DNA of 64,000 bases, taken from NCBI GenBank assembly GCA_964057225.1, contig OZ059895.1, forward strand, positions 4,464,001 to 4,528,000, in the 5' to 3' direction. The DNA comes from Auanema rhodensis. Taxonomy: Eukaryota; Nematoda; Chromadorea; Rhabditida; Rhabditidae. Every line of letters starts with the position of its first letter. Position 1 is the stretch's first letter. Below the pieces are notes generated by a model, which worked only from the letters and a program-made list of their open reading frames with translations, did no database searches and was not told where the DNA came from. Position numbers and translations under genes: made by a program. Shown in pieces: positions 41,768-55,802 of the stretch.

Positions 41768-44700
41768 AGTTGATATCTCGGTGCATTTTCAAGCTAGCGC
41801 AAATCTGATAACACAGATCGACGCAGCTTAAAAATCCGCATCGAATGCACTATACTTCATTGAAAAACGCTTAATACAAAAATTAGTTATGATCGTTTGA
41901 AAAATGATGCATTAGTGTATGTTGAGTTTCCATGTACACTCAACATTGCTTCCAAAAACATTTTGACAAAAATTTTTTCGAAAAATTTCAAAATAATTTA
42001 GCAAAAAGTAGATGTTTTTAGATTCCTTTTTTCAAGGCAAAGACGATGGACAATGTTATTCAACGAAAAAATTAATTCTTCAGGGTGAAAATCGAGGATA
42101 TAAGTGTGAACTTATATCAGTTGATATCTCGGTGCATTTTCAAGCTAGCGCAAATCTGATAACACAGATCGACGCAGCTTAAAAATCTGCATCGAATGCA
42201 CTATACTTCATTGAGAAACGCTTAATACAAAAATTAGTTATGATCGTTTGAAAAATGATGCATTAGTGTATGTTGAGTTTCCATGTACACTCAACATTGC
42301 TTCCAAAAACATTTTGACAAAAATTTTTTCGAAAAATTTCAAAATAATTTAGCAAAAAGTAGATGTTTTTAGATTCCTTTTTTCAAGGCAAAGATGATGG
42401 ACAATGTTATTCAACGAAAAAATCAATTCTTCAGGGTGAAAATCGAGGATATAAGTGTGAACTTATATCAGTTGATATCTCGGTGCATTTTCAAGCTAGC
42501 GCAAATCTGATAACACAGATCGACGCAGCTTAAAAATCCGCATCGAATGCACTATACTTCATTGAGAAACGCTTAATACAAAAATTAGTTATGATCGTTT
42601 GAAAAATGATGCATTAGTGTATGTTGAGTTTCCATGTACACTCAACATTGCTTCCAAAAACATTTTGACAAAAATTTTTTCGAAAAATTTCAAAATAATT
42701 TAGCAAAAAGTAGATGTTTTTAGATTCCTTTTTTCAAGGCAAAGACGATGGACAATGTTATTCAACGAAAAAATTAATTCTTCAGGGTGAAAATCGAGGA
42801 TATAAGTGTGAACATATATCAGTTGATATCTCGGTGCATTTTCAAGCTAGCGCAAATCTGATAACACAGATCGACGCAGCTTAAAAATCCGCATCGAATG
42901 CACTATACTTCATTGAAAAACGCTTAATACAAAAATTAGTTATGATCGTTTGAAAAATGATGCATTAGTGTATGTTGAGTTTCCATGTACACTCAACATT
43001 GCTTCCAAAAACATTTTGACAAAAATTTTTTCGAAAAATTTCAAAATAATTTAGCAAAAAGTAGATGTTTTTAGATTCCTTTTTTCAAGGCAAAGACGAT
43101 GGACAATGTTATTCAACGAAAAAATTAATTCTTCAGGGTGAAAATCGAGGATATAAGTGTGAACTTATATCAGTTGATATCTCGGTGCATTTTCAAGCTA
43201 GCGCAAATCTGATAACACAGATCGACGCAGCTTAAAAATCTGCATCGAATGCACTATACTTCATTGAGAAACGCTTAATACAAAAATTAGTTATGATCGT
43301 TTGAAAAATGATGCATTAGTGTATGTTGAGTTTCCATGTACACTCAACATTGCTTCCAAAAACATTTTGACAAAAATTTTTTCGAAAAATTTCAAAATAA
43401 TTTAGCAAAAAGTAGATGTTTTTAGATTCCTTTTTTCAAGGCAAAGATGATGGACAATGTTATTCAACGAAAAAATCAATTCTTCAGGGTGAAAATCGAG
43501 GATATAAGTGTGAACTTATATCAGTTGATATCTCGGTGCATTTTCAAGCTAGCGCAAATCTGATAACACAGATCGACGCAGCTTAAAAATCCGCATCGAA
43601 TGCACTATACTTCATTGAGAAACGCTTAATACAAAAATTAGTTATGATCGTTTGAAAAATGATGCATTAGTGTATGTTGAGTTTCCATGTACACTCAACA
43701 TTGCTTCCAAAAACATTTTGACAAAAATTTTTTCGAAAAATTTCAAAATAATTTAGCAAAAAGTAGATGTTTTTAGATTCCTTTTTTCAAGGCAAAGACG
43801 ATGGACAATGTTATTCAACGAAAAAATTAATTCTTCAGGGTGAAAATCGAGGATATAAGTGTGAACTTATATCAGTTGATATCTCGGTGCATTTTCAAGC
43901 TAGCGCAAATCTGATAACACAGATCGACGCAGCTTAAAAATCCGCATCGAATGCACTATACTTCATTGAGAAACGCTTAATACAAAAATTAGTTATGATC
44001 GTTTGAAAAATGATGCATTAGTGTATGTTGAGTTTCCATGTACACTCAACATTGCTTCCAAAAACATTTTGACAAAAATTTTTTCGAAAAATTTCAAAAT
44101 AATTTAGAAAAAGTAGATGTTTTTAGATTCCTTTTTTCAAGGCAAAGACGATGGACAATGTTATTCAACGAAAAAATTAATTCTTCAGGGTGAAAATCGA
44201 GGATATAAGTGTGAACTTATATCAGTTGATATCTCGGTGCATTTTCAAGCTAGCGCAAATCTGATAACACAGATCGACGCAGCTTAAAAATCCGCATCGA
44301 ATGCACTATACTTCATTGAGAAACGCTTAATACAAAAATTAGTTATGATCGTTTGAAAAATGATGCATTAGTGTATGTTGAGTTTCCATGTACACTCAAC
44401 ATTGCTTCCAAAAACATTTTGACAAAAATTTTTTCGAAAAATTTCAAAATAATTTAGCAAAAAGTAGATGTTTTTAGATTCCTTTTTTCAAGGCAAAGAC
44501 GATGGACAATGTTATTCAACGAAAAAATTAATTCTTCAGGGTGAAAATCGAGGATATAAGTGTGAACTTATATCAGTTGATATCTCGGTGCATTTTCAAG
44601 CTAGCGCAAATCTGATAACACAGATCGACGCAGCTTAAAAATCTGCATCGAATGCACTATACTTCATTGAGAAACGCTTAATACAAAAATTAGTTATGAT

Positions 44701-46679
44701 CGTTTGAAAAATGATGCATTAGTGTATGTTGAGTTTCCATGTACACTCAACATTGCTTCCAAAAACATTTTGACAAAAATTTTTTCGAAAAATTTCAAAA
44801 TAATTTAGCAAAAAGTAGATGTTTTTAGATTCCTTTTTTCAAGGCAAAGATGATGGACAATGTTATTCAACGAAAAAATCAATTCTTCAGGGTGAAAATC
44901 GAGGATATAAGTGTGAACTTATATCAGTTGATATCTCGGTGCATTTTCAAGCTAGCGCAAATCTGATAACACAGATCGACGCAGCTTAAAAATCCGCATC
45001 GAATGCACTATACTTCATTGAGAAACGCTTAATACAAAAATTAGTTATGATCGTTTGAAAAATGATGCATTAGTGTATGTTGAGTTTCCATGTACACTCA
45101 ACATTGCTTCCAAAAACATTTTGACAAAAATTTTTTCGAAAAATTTCAAAATAATTTAGCAAAAAGTAGATGTTTTTAGATTCCTTTTTTCAAGGCAAAG
45201 ACGATGGACAATGTTATTCAACGAAAAAATTAATTCTTCAGGGTGAAAATCGAGGATATAAGTGTGAACTTATATCAGTTGATATCTCGGTGCATTTTCA
45301 AGCTAGCGCAAATCTGATAACACAGATCGACGCAGCTTAAAAATCCGCATCGAATGCACTATACTTCATTGAGAAACGCTTAATACAAAAATTAGTTATG
45401 ATCGTTTGAAAAATGATGCATTAGTGTATGTTGAGTTTCCATGTACACTCAACATTGCTTCCAAAAACATTTTGACAAAAATTTTTTCGAAAAATTTCAA
45501 AATAATTTAGCAAAAAGTAGATGTTTTTAGATTCCTTTTTTCAAGGCAAAGACGATGGACAATGTTATTCAACGAAAAAATTAATTCTTCAGGGTGAAAA
45601 TCGAGGATATAAGTGTGAACTTATATCAGTTGATATCTCGGTGCATTTTCAAGCTAGCGCAAATCTGATAACACAGATCGACGCAGCTTAAAAATCTGCA
45701 TCGAATGCACTATACTTCATTGAGAAACGCTTAATACAAAAATTAGTTATGATTGTTTGAAAAATGATGCATTAGTGTATGTTGAGTTTCCATGTACACT
45801 CAACATTGCTTCCAAAAACATTTTGACAAAAATTTTTTCGAAAAATTTCAAAATAATTTAGCAAAAAGTAGATGTTTTTAGATTCCTTTTTTCAAGGCAA
45901 AGATGATGGACAATGTTATTCAACGAAAAAATCAATTCTTCAGGGTGAAAATCGAGGATATAAGTGTGAACTTATATCAGTTGATATCTCGGTGCATTTT
46001 CAAGCTAGCGCAAATCTGATAACACAGATCGACGCAGCTTAAAAATCCGCATCGAATGCACTATACTTCATTGAGAAACGCTTAATACAAAAATTAGTTA
46101 TGATCGTTTGAAAAATGATGCATTAGTGTATGTTGAGTTTCCATGTACACTCAACATTGCTTCCAAAAACATTTTGACAAAAATTTTTTCGAAAAATTTC
46201 AAAATAATTTAGCAAAAAGTAGATGTTTTTAGATTCCTTTTTTCAAGGCAAAGACGATGGACAATGTTATTCAACGAAAAAATTAATTCTTCAGGGTGAA
46301 AATCGAGGATATAAGTGTGAACTTATATCAGTTGATATCTCGGTGCATTTTCAAGCTAGCGCAAATCTGATAACACAGATCGACGCAGCTTAAAAATCCG
46401 CATCGAATGCACTATACTTCATTGAGAAACGCTTAATACAAAAATTAGTTATGATCGTTTGAAAAATGATGCATTAGTGTATGTTGAGTTTCCATGTACA
46501 CTCAACATTGCTTCCAAAAACATTTTGACAAAAATTTTTTCGAAAAATTTCAAAATAATTTAGAAAAAGTAGATGTTTTTAGATTCCTTTTTTCAAGGCA
46601 AAGACGATGGACAATGTTATTCAACGAAAAAATTAATTCTTCAGGGTGAAAATCGAGGATATAAGTGTGAACTTATATC
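41768..46679. repeat. Second three-monomer rhythm in the satellite
   Basis: Monomers with AAAATCTGC (instead of AAAATCCGC), AAGATG and TCAATT start at 42119, 43172, 44575 and 45628. They are separated by AAGACG monomers, giving spacings of 3, 4 and 3 units. TTGAAAAACG monomers start at 41768 and 42821. The single-base deletion giving TTTAGAAAAAG occurs near 44107 and again near 46562, 7 monomers apart, so it was copied with its block. Confidence 0.65.
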
Positions 46680-47732
46680 AGTTGATATCTCGGTGCATTT
46701 TTAAGCTAGCGCAAATCTGATAACACAGATCGACGCAGCTTAAAAATCCGCATCGAATGCACTATACTTCATTGAGAAACGCTTAATACAAAAATTAGTT
46801 ATGATCGTTTGAAAAATGATGCATTAGTGTATGTTGAGTTTCCATGTACACTCAACATTGCTTCCAAAAACATTTTGACAAAAATTTTTTCGAAAAATTT
46901 CAAAATAATTTAGCAAAAAGTAGATGTTTTTAGATTCCTTTTTTCAAGGCAAAGATGATGGACAATGTTATTCAACGAAAAAATCAATTCTTCAGGGTGA
47001 AAATCGAGGATATAAGTGTGAACTTATATCAGTTGATATCTCGGTGCATTTTCAAGCTAGCGCAAATCTGATAACACAGATCGACGCAGCTTAAAAATCC
47101 GCATCGAATGCACTATACTTCATTGAGAAACGCTTAATACAAAAATTAGTTATGATCGTTTGAAAAATGATGCATTAGTGTATGTTGAGTTTCCATGTAC
47201 ACTCAACATTGCTTCCAAAAACATTTTGACAAAAATTTTTTCGAAAAATTTCAAAATAATTTAGCAAAAAGTAGATGTTTTTAGATTCCTTTTTTCAAGG
47301 CAAAGGCGATGGACAATGTTATTCAACGAAAAAATTAATTCTTCAGGGTGAAAATCGAGGATATAAGTGTGAACATATATCAGTTGATATCTCGGTGCAT
47401 TTTCAAGCTAGCGCAAATCTGATAACACAGATCGACGCAGCTTAAAAATCCGCATCGAATGCACTATACTTCATTGAAAAACGCTTAATACAAAAATTAG
47501 TTATGATCGTTTGAAAAATGATGCATTAGTGTATGTTGAGTTTCCATGTACACTCAACATTGCTTCCAAAAACATTTTGACAAAAATTTTTTCGAAAAAT
47601 TTCAAGATAATTTAGCAAAAAGTAGATGTTTTTAGATTCCTTTTTTCAAGGCAAAGACGATGGACAATGTTATTCAACGAAAAAATTAATTCTTCAGGGT
47701 GAAAATCGAGGATATAAGTGTGAACTTATATC

Positions 47733-50700
47733 AGTTGATATCTCGGTGCATTTTCAAGCTAGCGCAAATCTGATAACACAGATCGACGCAGCTTAAAAAT
47801 CCGCATCGAATGCACTATACTTCATTGAGAAACGCTTAATACAAAAATTAGTTATGATCGTTTGAAAAATGATTTATTAGTGTATGTTGAGTTTCCATGT
47901 ACACTCAACATTGCTTCCAAAAACATTTTGACAAAAATTTTTTCGAAAAATTTCAAAATAATTTAGCAAAAAGTAGATGTTTTTAGATTCCTTTTTTCAA
48001 GGCAAAGGCGATGGACAATGTTATTCAACGAAAAAATTAATTCTTCAGGGTGAAAATCGAGGATATAAGTGTGAACATATATCAGTTGATATCTCGGTGC
48101 ATTTTCAAGCTAGCGCAAATCTGATAACACAGATCGACGCAGCTTAAAAATCCGCATCGAATGCACTATACTTCATTGAAAAACGCTTAATACAAAAATT
48201 AGTTATGATCGTTTGAAAAATGATGCATTAGTGTATGTTGAGTTTCCATGTACACTCAACATTGCTTCCAAAAACATTTTGACAAAAATTTTTTCGAAAA
48301 ATTTCAAGATAATTTAGCAAAAAGTAGATGTTTTTAGATTCCTTTTTTCAAGGCAAAGACGATGGACAATGTTATTCAACGAAAAAATTAATTCTTCAGG
48401 GTGAAAATCGAGGATATAAGTGTGAACTTATATCAGTTGATATCTCGGTGCATTTTCAAGCTAGCGCAAATCTGATAACACAGATCGACGCAGCTTAAAA
48501 ATCCGCATCGAATGCACTATACTTCATTGAGAAACGCTTAATACAAAAATTAGTTATGATCGTTTGAAAAATGATGCATTAGTGTATGTTGAGTTTCCAT
48601 GTACACTCAACATTGCTTCCAAAAACATTTTGACAAAAATTTTTTCGAAAAATTTCAAAATAATTTAGCGAAAAGTAGATGTTTTTAGATTCCTTTTTTC
48701 AAGGCAAAGATGATGGACATTGTTATTCAACGAAAAAATTAATTCTTCAGGGTGAAAATCGAGGATATAAGTGTGAACATATATCAGTTGATATCTCGGT
48801 GCATTTTCAAGCTAGCGCAAATCTGATAACACAGATCGACGCAGCTTAAAAATCCGCATCGAATGCACTATACTTCATTGAGAAACGCTTAATACAAAAA
48901 TTAGTTATGATCGTTTGAAAAATGATGCATTAGTGTATGTTGAGTTTCCATGTACACTCAACATTGCTTCCAAAAACATTTTGACAAAAATTTTTTCGAA
49001 AAATTTCAAAATAATTTAGCAAAAAGTAGATGTTTTTAGATTCCTTTTTTCAAGGCAAAGATGATGGACAATGTTATTCAACGAAAAAATCAATTCTTCA
49101 GGGTGAAAATCGAGGATATAAGTGTGAACTTATATCAGTTGATATCTCGGTGCATTTTCAAGCTAGCGCAAATCTGATAACACAGATCGACGCAGCTTAA
49201 AAATCCGCATCGAATGCACTATACTTCATTGAGAAACGCTTAATACAAAAATTAGTTATGATCGTTTGAAAAATGATGCATTAGTGTATGTTGAGTTTCC
49301 ATGTACACTCAACATTGCTTCCAAAAACATTTTGACAAAAATTTTTTCGAAAAATTTCAAAATAATTTAGCAAAAAGTAGATGTTTTTAGATTCCTTTTT
49401 TCAAGGCAAAGATGATGGACAATGTTATTCAACGAAAAAATCAATTCTTCAGGGTGAAAATCGAGGATATAAGTGTGAACTTATATCAGTTGATATCTCG
49501 GTGCATTTTCAAGCTAGCGCAAATCTGATAACACAGATCGACGCAGCTTAAAAATCCGCATCGAATGCACTATACTTCATTGAGAAACGCTTAATACAAA
49601 AATTAGTTATGATCGTTTGAAAAATGATGCATTAGTGTATGTTGAGTTTCCATGTACACTCAACATTGCTTCCAAAAACATTTTGACAAAAATTTTTTCG
49701 AAAAATTTCAAAATAATTTAGCAAAAAGTAGATGTTTTTAGATTCCTTTTTTCAAGGCAAAGATGATGGACAATGTTATTCAACGAAAAAATCAATTCTT
49801 CAGGGTGAAAATCGAGGATATAAGTGTGAACTTATATCAGTTGATATCTCGGTGCATTTTCAAGCTAGCGCAAATCTGATAACACAGATCGACGCAGCTT
49901 AAAAATCCGCATCGAATGCACTATACTTCATTGAGAAACGCTTAATACAAAAATTAGTTATGATCGTTTGAAAAATGATGCATTAGTGTATGTTGAGTTT
50001 CCATGTACACTCAACATTGCTTCCAAAAACATTTTGACAAAAATTTTTTCGAAAAATTTCAAAATAATTTAGCAAAAAGTAGATGTTTTTAGATTCCTTT
50101 TTTTAAGGCAAAAATGATGGACAATGTTATTCAACGAAAAAATCAATTCTTCAGGGTGAAAATCGAGGATATAAGTGTGAACTTATATCAGTTGATATCT
50201 CGGTGCATTTTCAAGCTAGCGCAAATCTGATAACACAGATCGACGCAGCTTAAAAATCCGCATCGAATGCACTATACTTCATTGAGAAACGCTTAATACA
50301 AAAATTAGTTATGATCGTTTGAAAAATGATGCATTAGTGTATGTTGAGTTTCCATGTACACTCAACATTGCTTCCAAAAACATTTTGACAAAAATTTTTT
50401 CGAAAAATTTCAAAATAATTTAGCAAAAAGTAGATGTTTTTAGATTCCTTTTTTAAGGCAAAAATGATGGACAATGTTATTAAACGAAAAAATTAATTCT
50501 TCAGGGTGAAAATCGAGGATATAAGTGTGAACTTATATCAGTTGATATCTCGGTGCATTTTCAAGCTAGCGCAAATCTGATAACACAGATCGACGCAGCT
50601 TAAAAATCCGCATCGAATGCACTATACTACATTGAGAAACGCTTAATACAAAAATTAGTTATGATCGTTTGAAAAATGATGCATTAGTGTATGTTGAGTT

Positions 50701-50890
50701 TCCATGTACACTCAACATTGCTTCCAAAAACATTTTGACAAAAATTTTTTCGAAAAATTTCAAAATAATTTAGCAAAAAGTAGATGTTTTTAGATTCCTT
50801 TTTTCAAGGCAAAGACGATGGACAATGTTATTCAACGAAAAAATTAATTCTTCAGGGTGAAAATCGAGGATATAAGTGTGAACTTATATC
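47733..50890. repeat. Satellite block, copy 1 of a 13-monomer-offset duplication
   Basis: Nine monomers run in order: GATTTATT with AAGGCG; TTGAAAAACG with TTCAAGATAA; AGCGAAA with ACATTG; three AAGATG/TCAATT units; a unit with seven T's before AAGGC and AAAATG; one with a T-run deletion and TTAAAC; and a TACATTG/AAGACG unit. The same series starts again at 52295 (AAGGCG at 48006 and 52568, 4562 bp apart, 13 monomers less one base). Confidence 0.7.
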
Positions 50891-52294
50891 AGTTGATATC
50901 TCGGTGCATTTTCAAGCTAGCGCAAATCTGATAACACAGATCGACGCAGCTTAAAAATCCGCATCGAATGCACTATACTTCATTGAGAAACGCTTAATAC
51001 AAAAATTAGTTATGATCGTTTGAAAAATGATGCATTAGTGTATGTTGAGTTTCCATGTACACTCAACATTGCTTCCAAAAACATTTTGACAAAAATTTTT
51101 TCGAAAAATTTCAAAATAATTTAGCAAAAAGTAGATGTTTTTAGATTCCTTTTTTCAAGGCAAAGATGATGGACAATGTTATTCAACGAAAAAATCAATT
51201 CTTCAGGGTGAAAATCGAGGATATAAGTGTGAACTTATATCAGTTGATATCTCGGTGCATTTTCAAGCTAGCGCAAATCTGATAACACAGATCGACGCAG
51301 CTTAAAAATCCGCATCGAATGCACTATACTTCATTGAGAAACGCTTAATACAAAAATTAGTTATGATCGTTTGAAAAATGATGCATTAGTGTATGTTGAG
51401 TTTCCATGTACACTCAACATTGCTTCCAAAAACATTTTGACAAAAATTTTTTCGAAAAATTTCAAAATAATTTAGCAAAAAGTAGATGTTTTTAGATTCC
51501 TTTTTTCAAGGCAAAGACGATGGACAATGTTATTCAACGAAAAAATTAATTCTTCAGGGTGAAAATCGAGGATATAAGTGTGAACTTATATCAGTTGATA
51601 TCTCGGTGCATTTTCAAGCTAGCGCAAATCTGATAACACAGATCGACGCAGCTTAAAAATCCGCATCGAATGCACTATACTTCATTGAGAAACGCTTAAT
51701 ACAAAAATTAGTTATGATCGTTTGAAAAATGATGCATTAGTGTATGTTGAGTTTCCATGTACACTCAACATTGCTTCCAAAAACATTTTGACAAAAATTT
51801 TTTCGAAAAATTTCAAGATAATTTAGCGAAAAGTAGATGTTTTTAGATTCCTTTTTTCAAGGCAAAGATGATGGACAATGTTATTCAACGAAAAAATTAA
51901 TTCTTCACGGTGAAAATCGAGGATATAAGTGTGAACATATATCAGTTGATATCTCGGTGCATTTTCAAGCTAGCGCAAATCTGATAACACAGATCGACGC
52001 AGCTTAAAAATCCGCATCGAATGCACTATACTTCATTGAGAAACGCTTAATACAAAAATTAGTTATGATCGTTTGAAAAATGATGCATTAGTGTATGTTG
52101 AGTTTCCATGTACACTCAACATTGCTTCCAAAAACATTTTGACAAAAATTTTTTCGAAAAATTTCAAAATAATTTAGCGAAAAGTAGATGTTTTTAGATT
52201 CCTTTTTTCAAGGCAAAGATGATGGACAATGTTATTCAACGAAAAAATTAATTCTTCAGGGTGAAAATCGAGGATATAAGTGTGAACATATATC

Positions 52295-55102
52295 AGTTGA
52301 TATCTCGGTGCATTTTCAAGCTAGCGCAAATCTGATAACACAGATCGACGCAGCTTAAAAATCCGCATCGAATGCACTATACTTCATTGAGAAACGCTTA
52401 ATACAAAAATTAGTTATGATCGTTTGAAAAATGATTTATTAGTGTATGTTGAGTTTCCATGTACACTCAACATTGCTTCCAAAAACATTTTGACAAAAAT
52501 TTTTTCGAAAAATTTCAAAATAATTTAGCAAAAAGTAGATGTTTTTAGATTCCTTTTTTCAAGGCAAAGGCGATGGACAATGTTATTCAACGAAAAAATT
52601 AATTCTTCAGGGTGAAAATCGAGGATATAAGTGTGAACATATATCAGTTGATATCTCGGTGCATTTTCAAGCTAGCGCAAATCTGATAACACAGATCGAC
52701 GCAGCTTAAAAATCCGCATCGAATGCACTATACTTCATTGAAAAACGCTTAATACAAAAATTAGTTATGATCGTTTGAAAAATGATGCATTAGTGTATGT
52801 TGAGTTTCCATGTACACTCAACATTGCTTCCAAAAACATTTTGACAAAAATTTTTTCGAAAAATTTCAAGATAATTTAGCAAAAAATAGATGTTTTTAGA
52901 TTCCTTTTTTCAAGGCAAAGACGATGGACAATGTTATTCAACGAAAAAATTAATTCTTCAGGGTGAAAATCGAGGATATAAGTGTGAACTTATATTAGTT
53001 GATATCTCGGTGCATTTTTAAGCTAGCGCAAATCTGATAACACAGATCGACGCAGCTTAAAAATCCGCATCGAATGCACTATACTTCATTGAGAAACGCT
53101 TAATACAAAAATTAGTTATGATCGTTTGAAAAATGATGCATTAGTGTATGTTGAGTTTCCATGTACACTCAACATTGCTTCCAAAAACATTTTGACAAAA
53201 ATTTTTTCGAAAAATTTCAAAATAATTTAGCGAAAAGTAGATGTTTTTAGATTCCTTTTTTCAAGGCAAAGATGATGGACATTGTTATTCAACGAAAAAA
53301 TTAATTCTTCAGGGTGAAAATCGAGGATATAAGTGTGAACATATATCAGTTGATATCTCGGTGCATTTTCAAGCTAGCGCAAATCTGATAACACAGATCG
53401 ACGCAGCTTAAAAATCCGCATCGAATGCACTATACTTCATTGAGAAACGCTTAATACAAAAATTAGTTATGATCGTTTGAAAAATGATGCATTAGTGTAT
53501 GTTGAGTTTCCATGTACACTCAACATTGCTTCCAAAAACATTTTGACAAAAATTTTTTCGAAAAATTTCAAAATAATTTAGCAAAAAGTAGATGTTTTTA
53601 GATTCCTTTTTTCAAGGCAAAGATGATGGACAATGTTATTCAACGAAAAAATCAATTCTTCAGGGTGAAAATCGAGGATATAAGTGTGAACTTATATCAG
53701 TTGATATCTCGGTGCATTTTCAAGCTAGCGCAAATCTGATAACACAGATCGACGCAGCTTAAAAATCCGCATCGAATGCACTATACTTCATTGAGAAACG
53801 CTTAATACAAAAATTAGTTATGATCGTTTGAAAAATGATGCATTAGTGTATGTTGAGTTTCCATGTACACTCAACATTGCTTCCAAAAACATTTTGACAA
53901 AAATTTTTTCGAAAAATTTCAAAATAATTTAGCAAAAAGTAGATGTTTTTAGATTCCTTTTTTCAAGGCAAAGATGATGGACAATGTTATTCAACGAAAA
54001 AATCAATTCTTCAGGGTGAAAATCGAGGATATAAGTGTGAACTTATATCAGTTGATATCTCGGTGCATTTTCAAGCTAGCGCAAATCTGATAACACAGAT
54101 CGACGCAGCTTAAAAATCCGCATCGAATGCACTATACTTCATTGAGAAACGCTTAATACAAAAATTAGTTATGATCGTTTGAAAAATGATGCATTAGTGT
54201 ATGTTGAGTTTCCATGTACACTCAACATTGCTTCCAAAAACATTTTGACAAAAATTTTTTCGAAAAATTTCAAAAAAATTTAGCAAAAAGTAGATGTTTT
54301 TAGATTCCTTTTTTTAAGGCAAAAATGATGGACAATGTTATTCAACGAAAAAATCAATTCTTCAGGGTGAAAATCGAGGATATAAGTGTGAACTTATATC
54401 AGTTGATATCTCGGTGCATTTTCAAGCTAGCGCAAATCTGATAACACAGATCGACGCAGCTTAAAAATCCGCATCGAATGCACTATACTTCATTGAGAAA
54501 CGCTTAATAAAAAAATTAGTTATGATCGTTTGAAAAATGATGCATTAGTGTATGTTGAGTTTCCATGTACACTCAACATTGCTTCCAAAAACATTTTGAC
54601 AAAAATTTTTTCGAAAAATTTCAAAATAATTTAGCAAAAAGTAGATGTTTTTAGATTCCTTTTTTAAGGCAAAAATGATGGACAATGTTATTAAACGAAA
54701 AAATTAATTCTTCAGGGTGAAAATCGAGGATATAAGTGTGAACTTATATCAGTTGATATCTCGGTGCATTTTCAAGCTAGCGCAAATCTGATAACACAGA
54801 TCGACGCAGCTTAAAAATCCGCATCGAATGCACTATACTACATTGAGAAACGCTTAATACAAAAATTAGTTATGATCGTTTGAAAAATGATGCATTAGTG
54901 TATGTTGAGTTTCCATGTACACTCAACATTGCTTCCAAAAACATTTTGACAAAAATTTTTTCGAAAAATTTCAAAATAATTTAGCAAAAAGTAGATGTTT
55001 TTAGATTCCTTTTTTTAAGGCAAAAATGATGGACAATGTTATTCAACGAAAAAATCAATTCTTTAGGGTGAAAATCGAGGATATAAGTGTGAACTTATAT
55101 CA
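52295..55102. repeat. Satellite block, copy 2 of a 13-monomer-offset duplication
   Basis: This repeats the variant series of 47733-50890 with one AAGATG/TCAATT monomer fewer. Its last pair (TTTTTTTAAGGC then TTTTTTAAGGC, near 54309 and 54661) is copied once more near 55012 and 55365. Private changes include TATTAGTTG (near 52993), TTTCAAAAAAATT (near 54270) and CTTAATAAAAAAATT (near 54505). Confidence 0.7.
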
Positions 55103-55802
55103 GTTGATATCTCGGTGCATTTTCAAGCTAGCGCAAATCTGATAACACAGATCGACGCAGCTTAAAAATCCGCATCGAATGCACTATACTTCATTGAGAA
55201 ACGCTTAATACAAAAATTAGTTATGATCGTTTGAAAAATGATGCATTAGTGTATGTTGAGTTTCCATGTACACTCAACATTGCTTCCAAAAACATTTTGA
55301 CAAAAATTTTTTCGAAAAATTTCAAAATAATTTAGCAAAAAGTAGATGTTTTTAGATTCCTTTTTTAAGGCAAAAATGATGGACAATGTTATTAAACGAA
55401 AAAATTAATTCTTCAGGGTGAAAATCGAGGATATAAGTGTGAACTTATATCAGTTGATATCTCGGTGCATTTTCAAGCTAGCGCAAATCTGATAACACAG
55501 ATCGACGCAGCTTAAAAATCCGCATCGAATGCACTATACTACATTGAGAAACGCTTAATACAAAAATTAGTTATGATCGTTTGAAAAATGATGCATTAGT
55601 GTATGTTGAGTTTCCATGTACACTCAACATTGCTTCCAAAAACATTTTGACAAAAATTTTTTCGAAAAATTTCAAAATAATTTAGCAAAAAGTAGATGTT
55701 TTTAGATTCCTTTTTTCAAGGCAAAGACGATGGACAATGTTATTCAACGAAAAAATTAATTCTTCAGGGTGAAAATCGAGGATATAAGTGTGAACTTATA
55801 TC

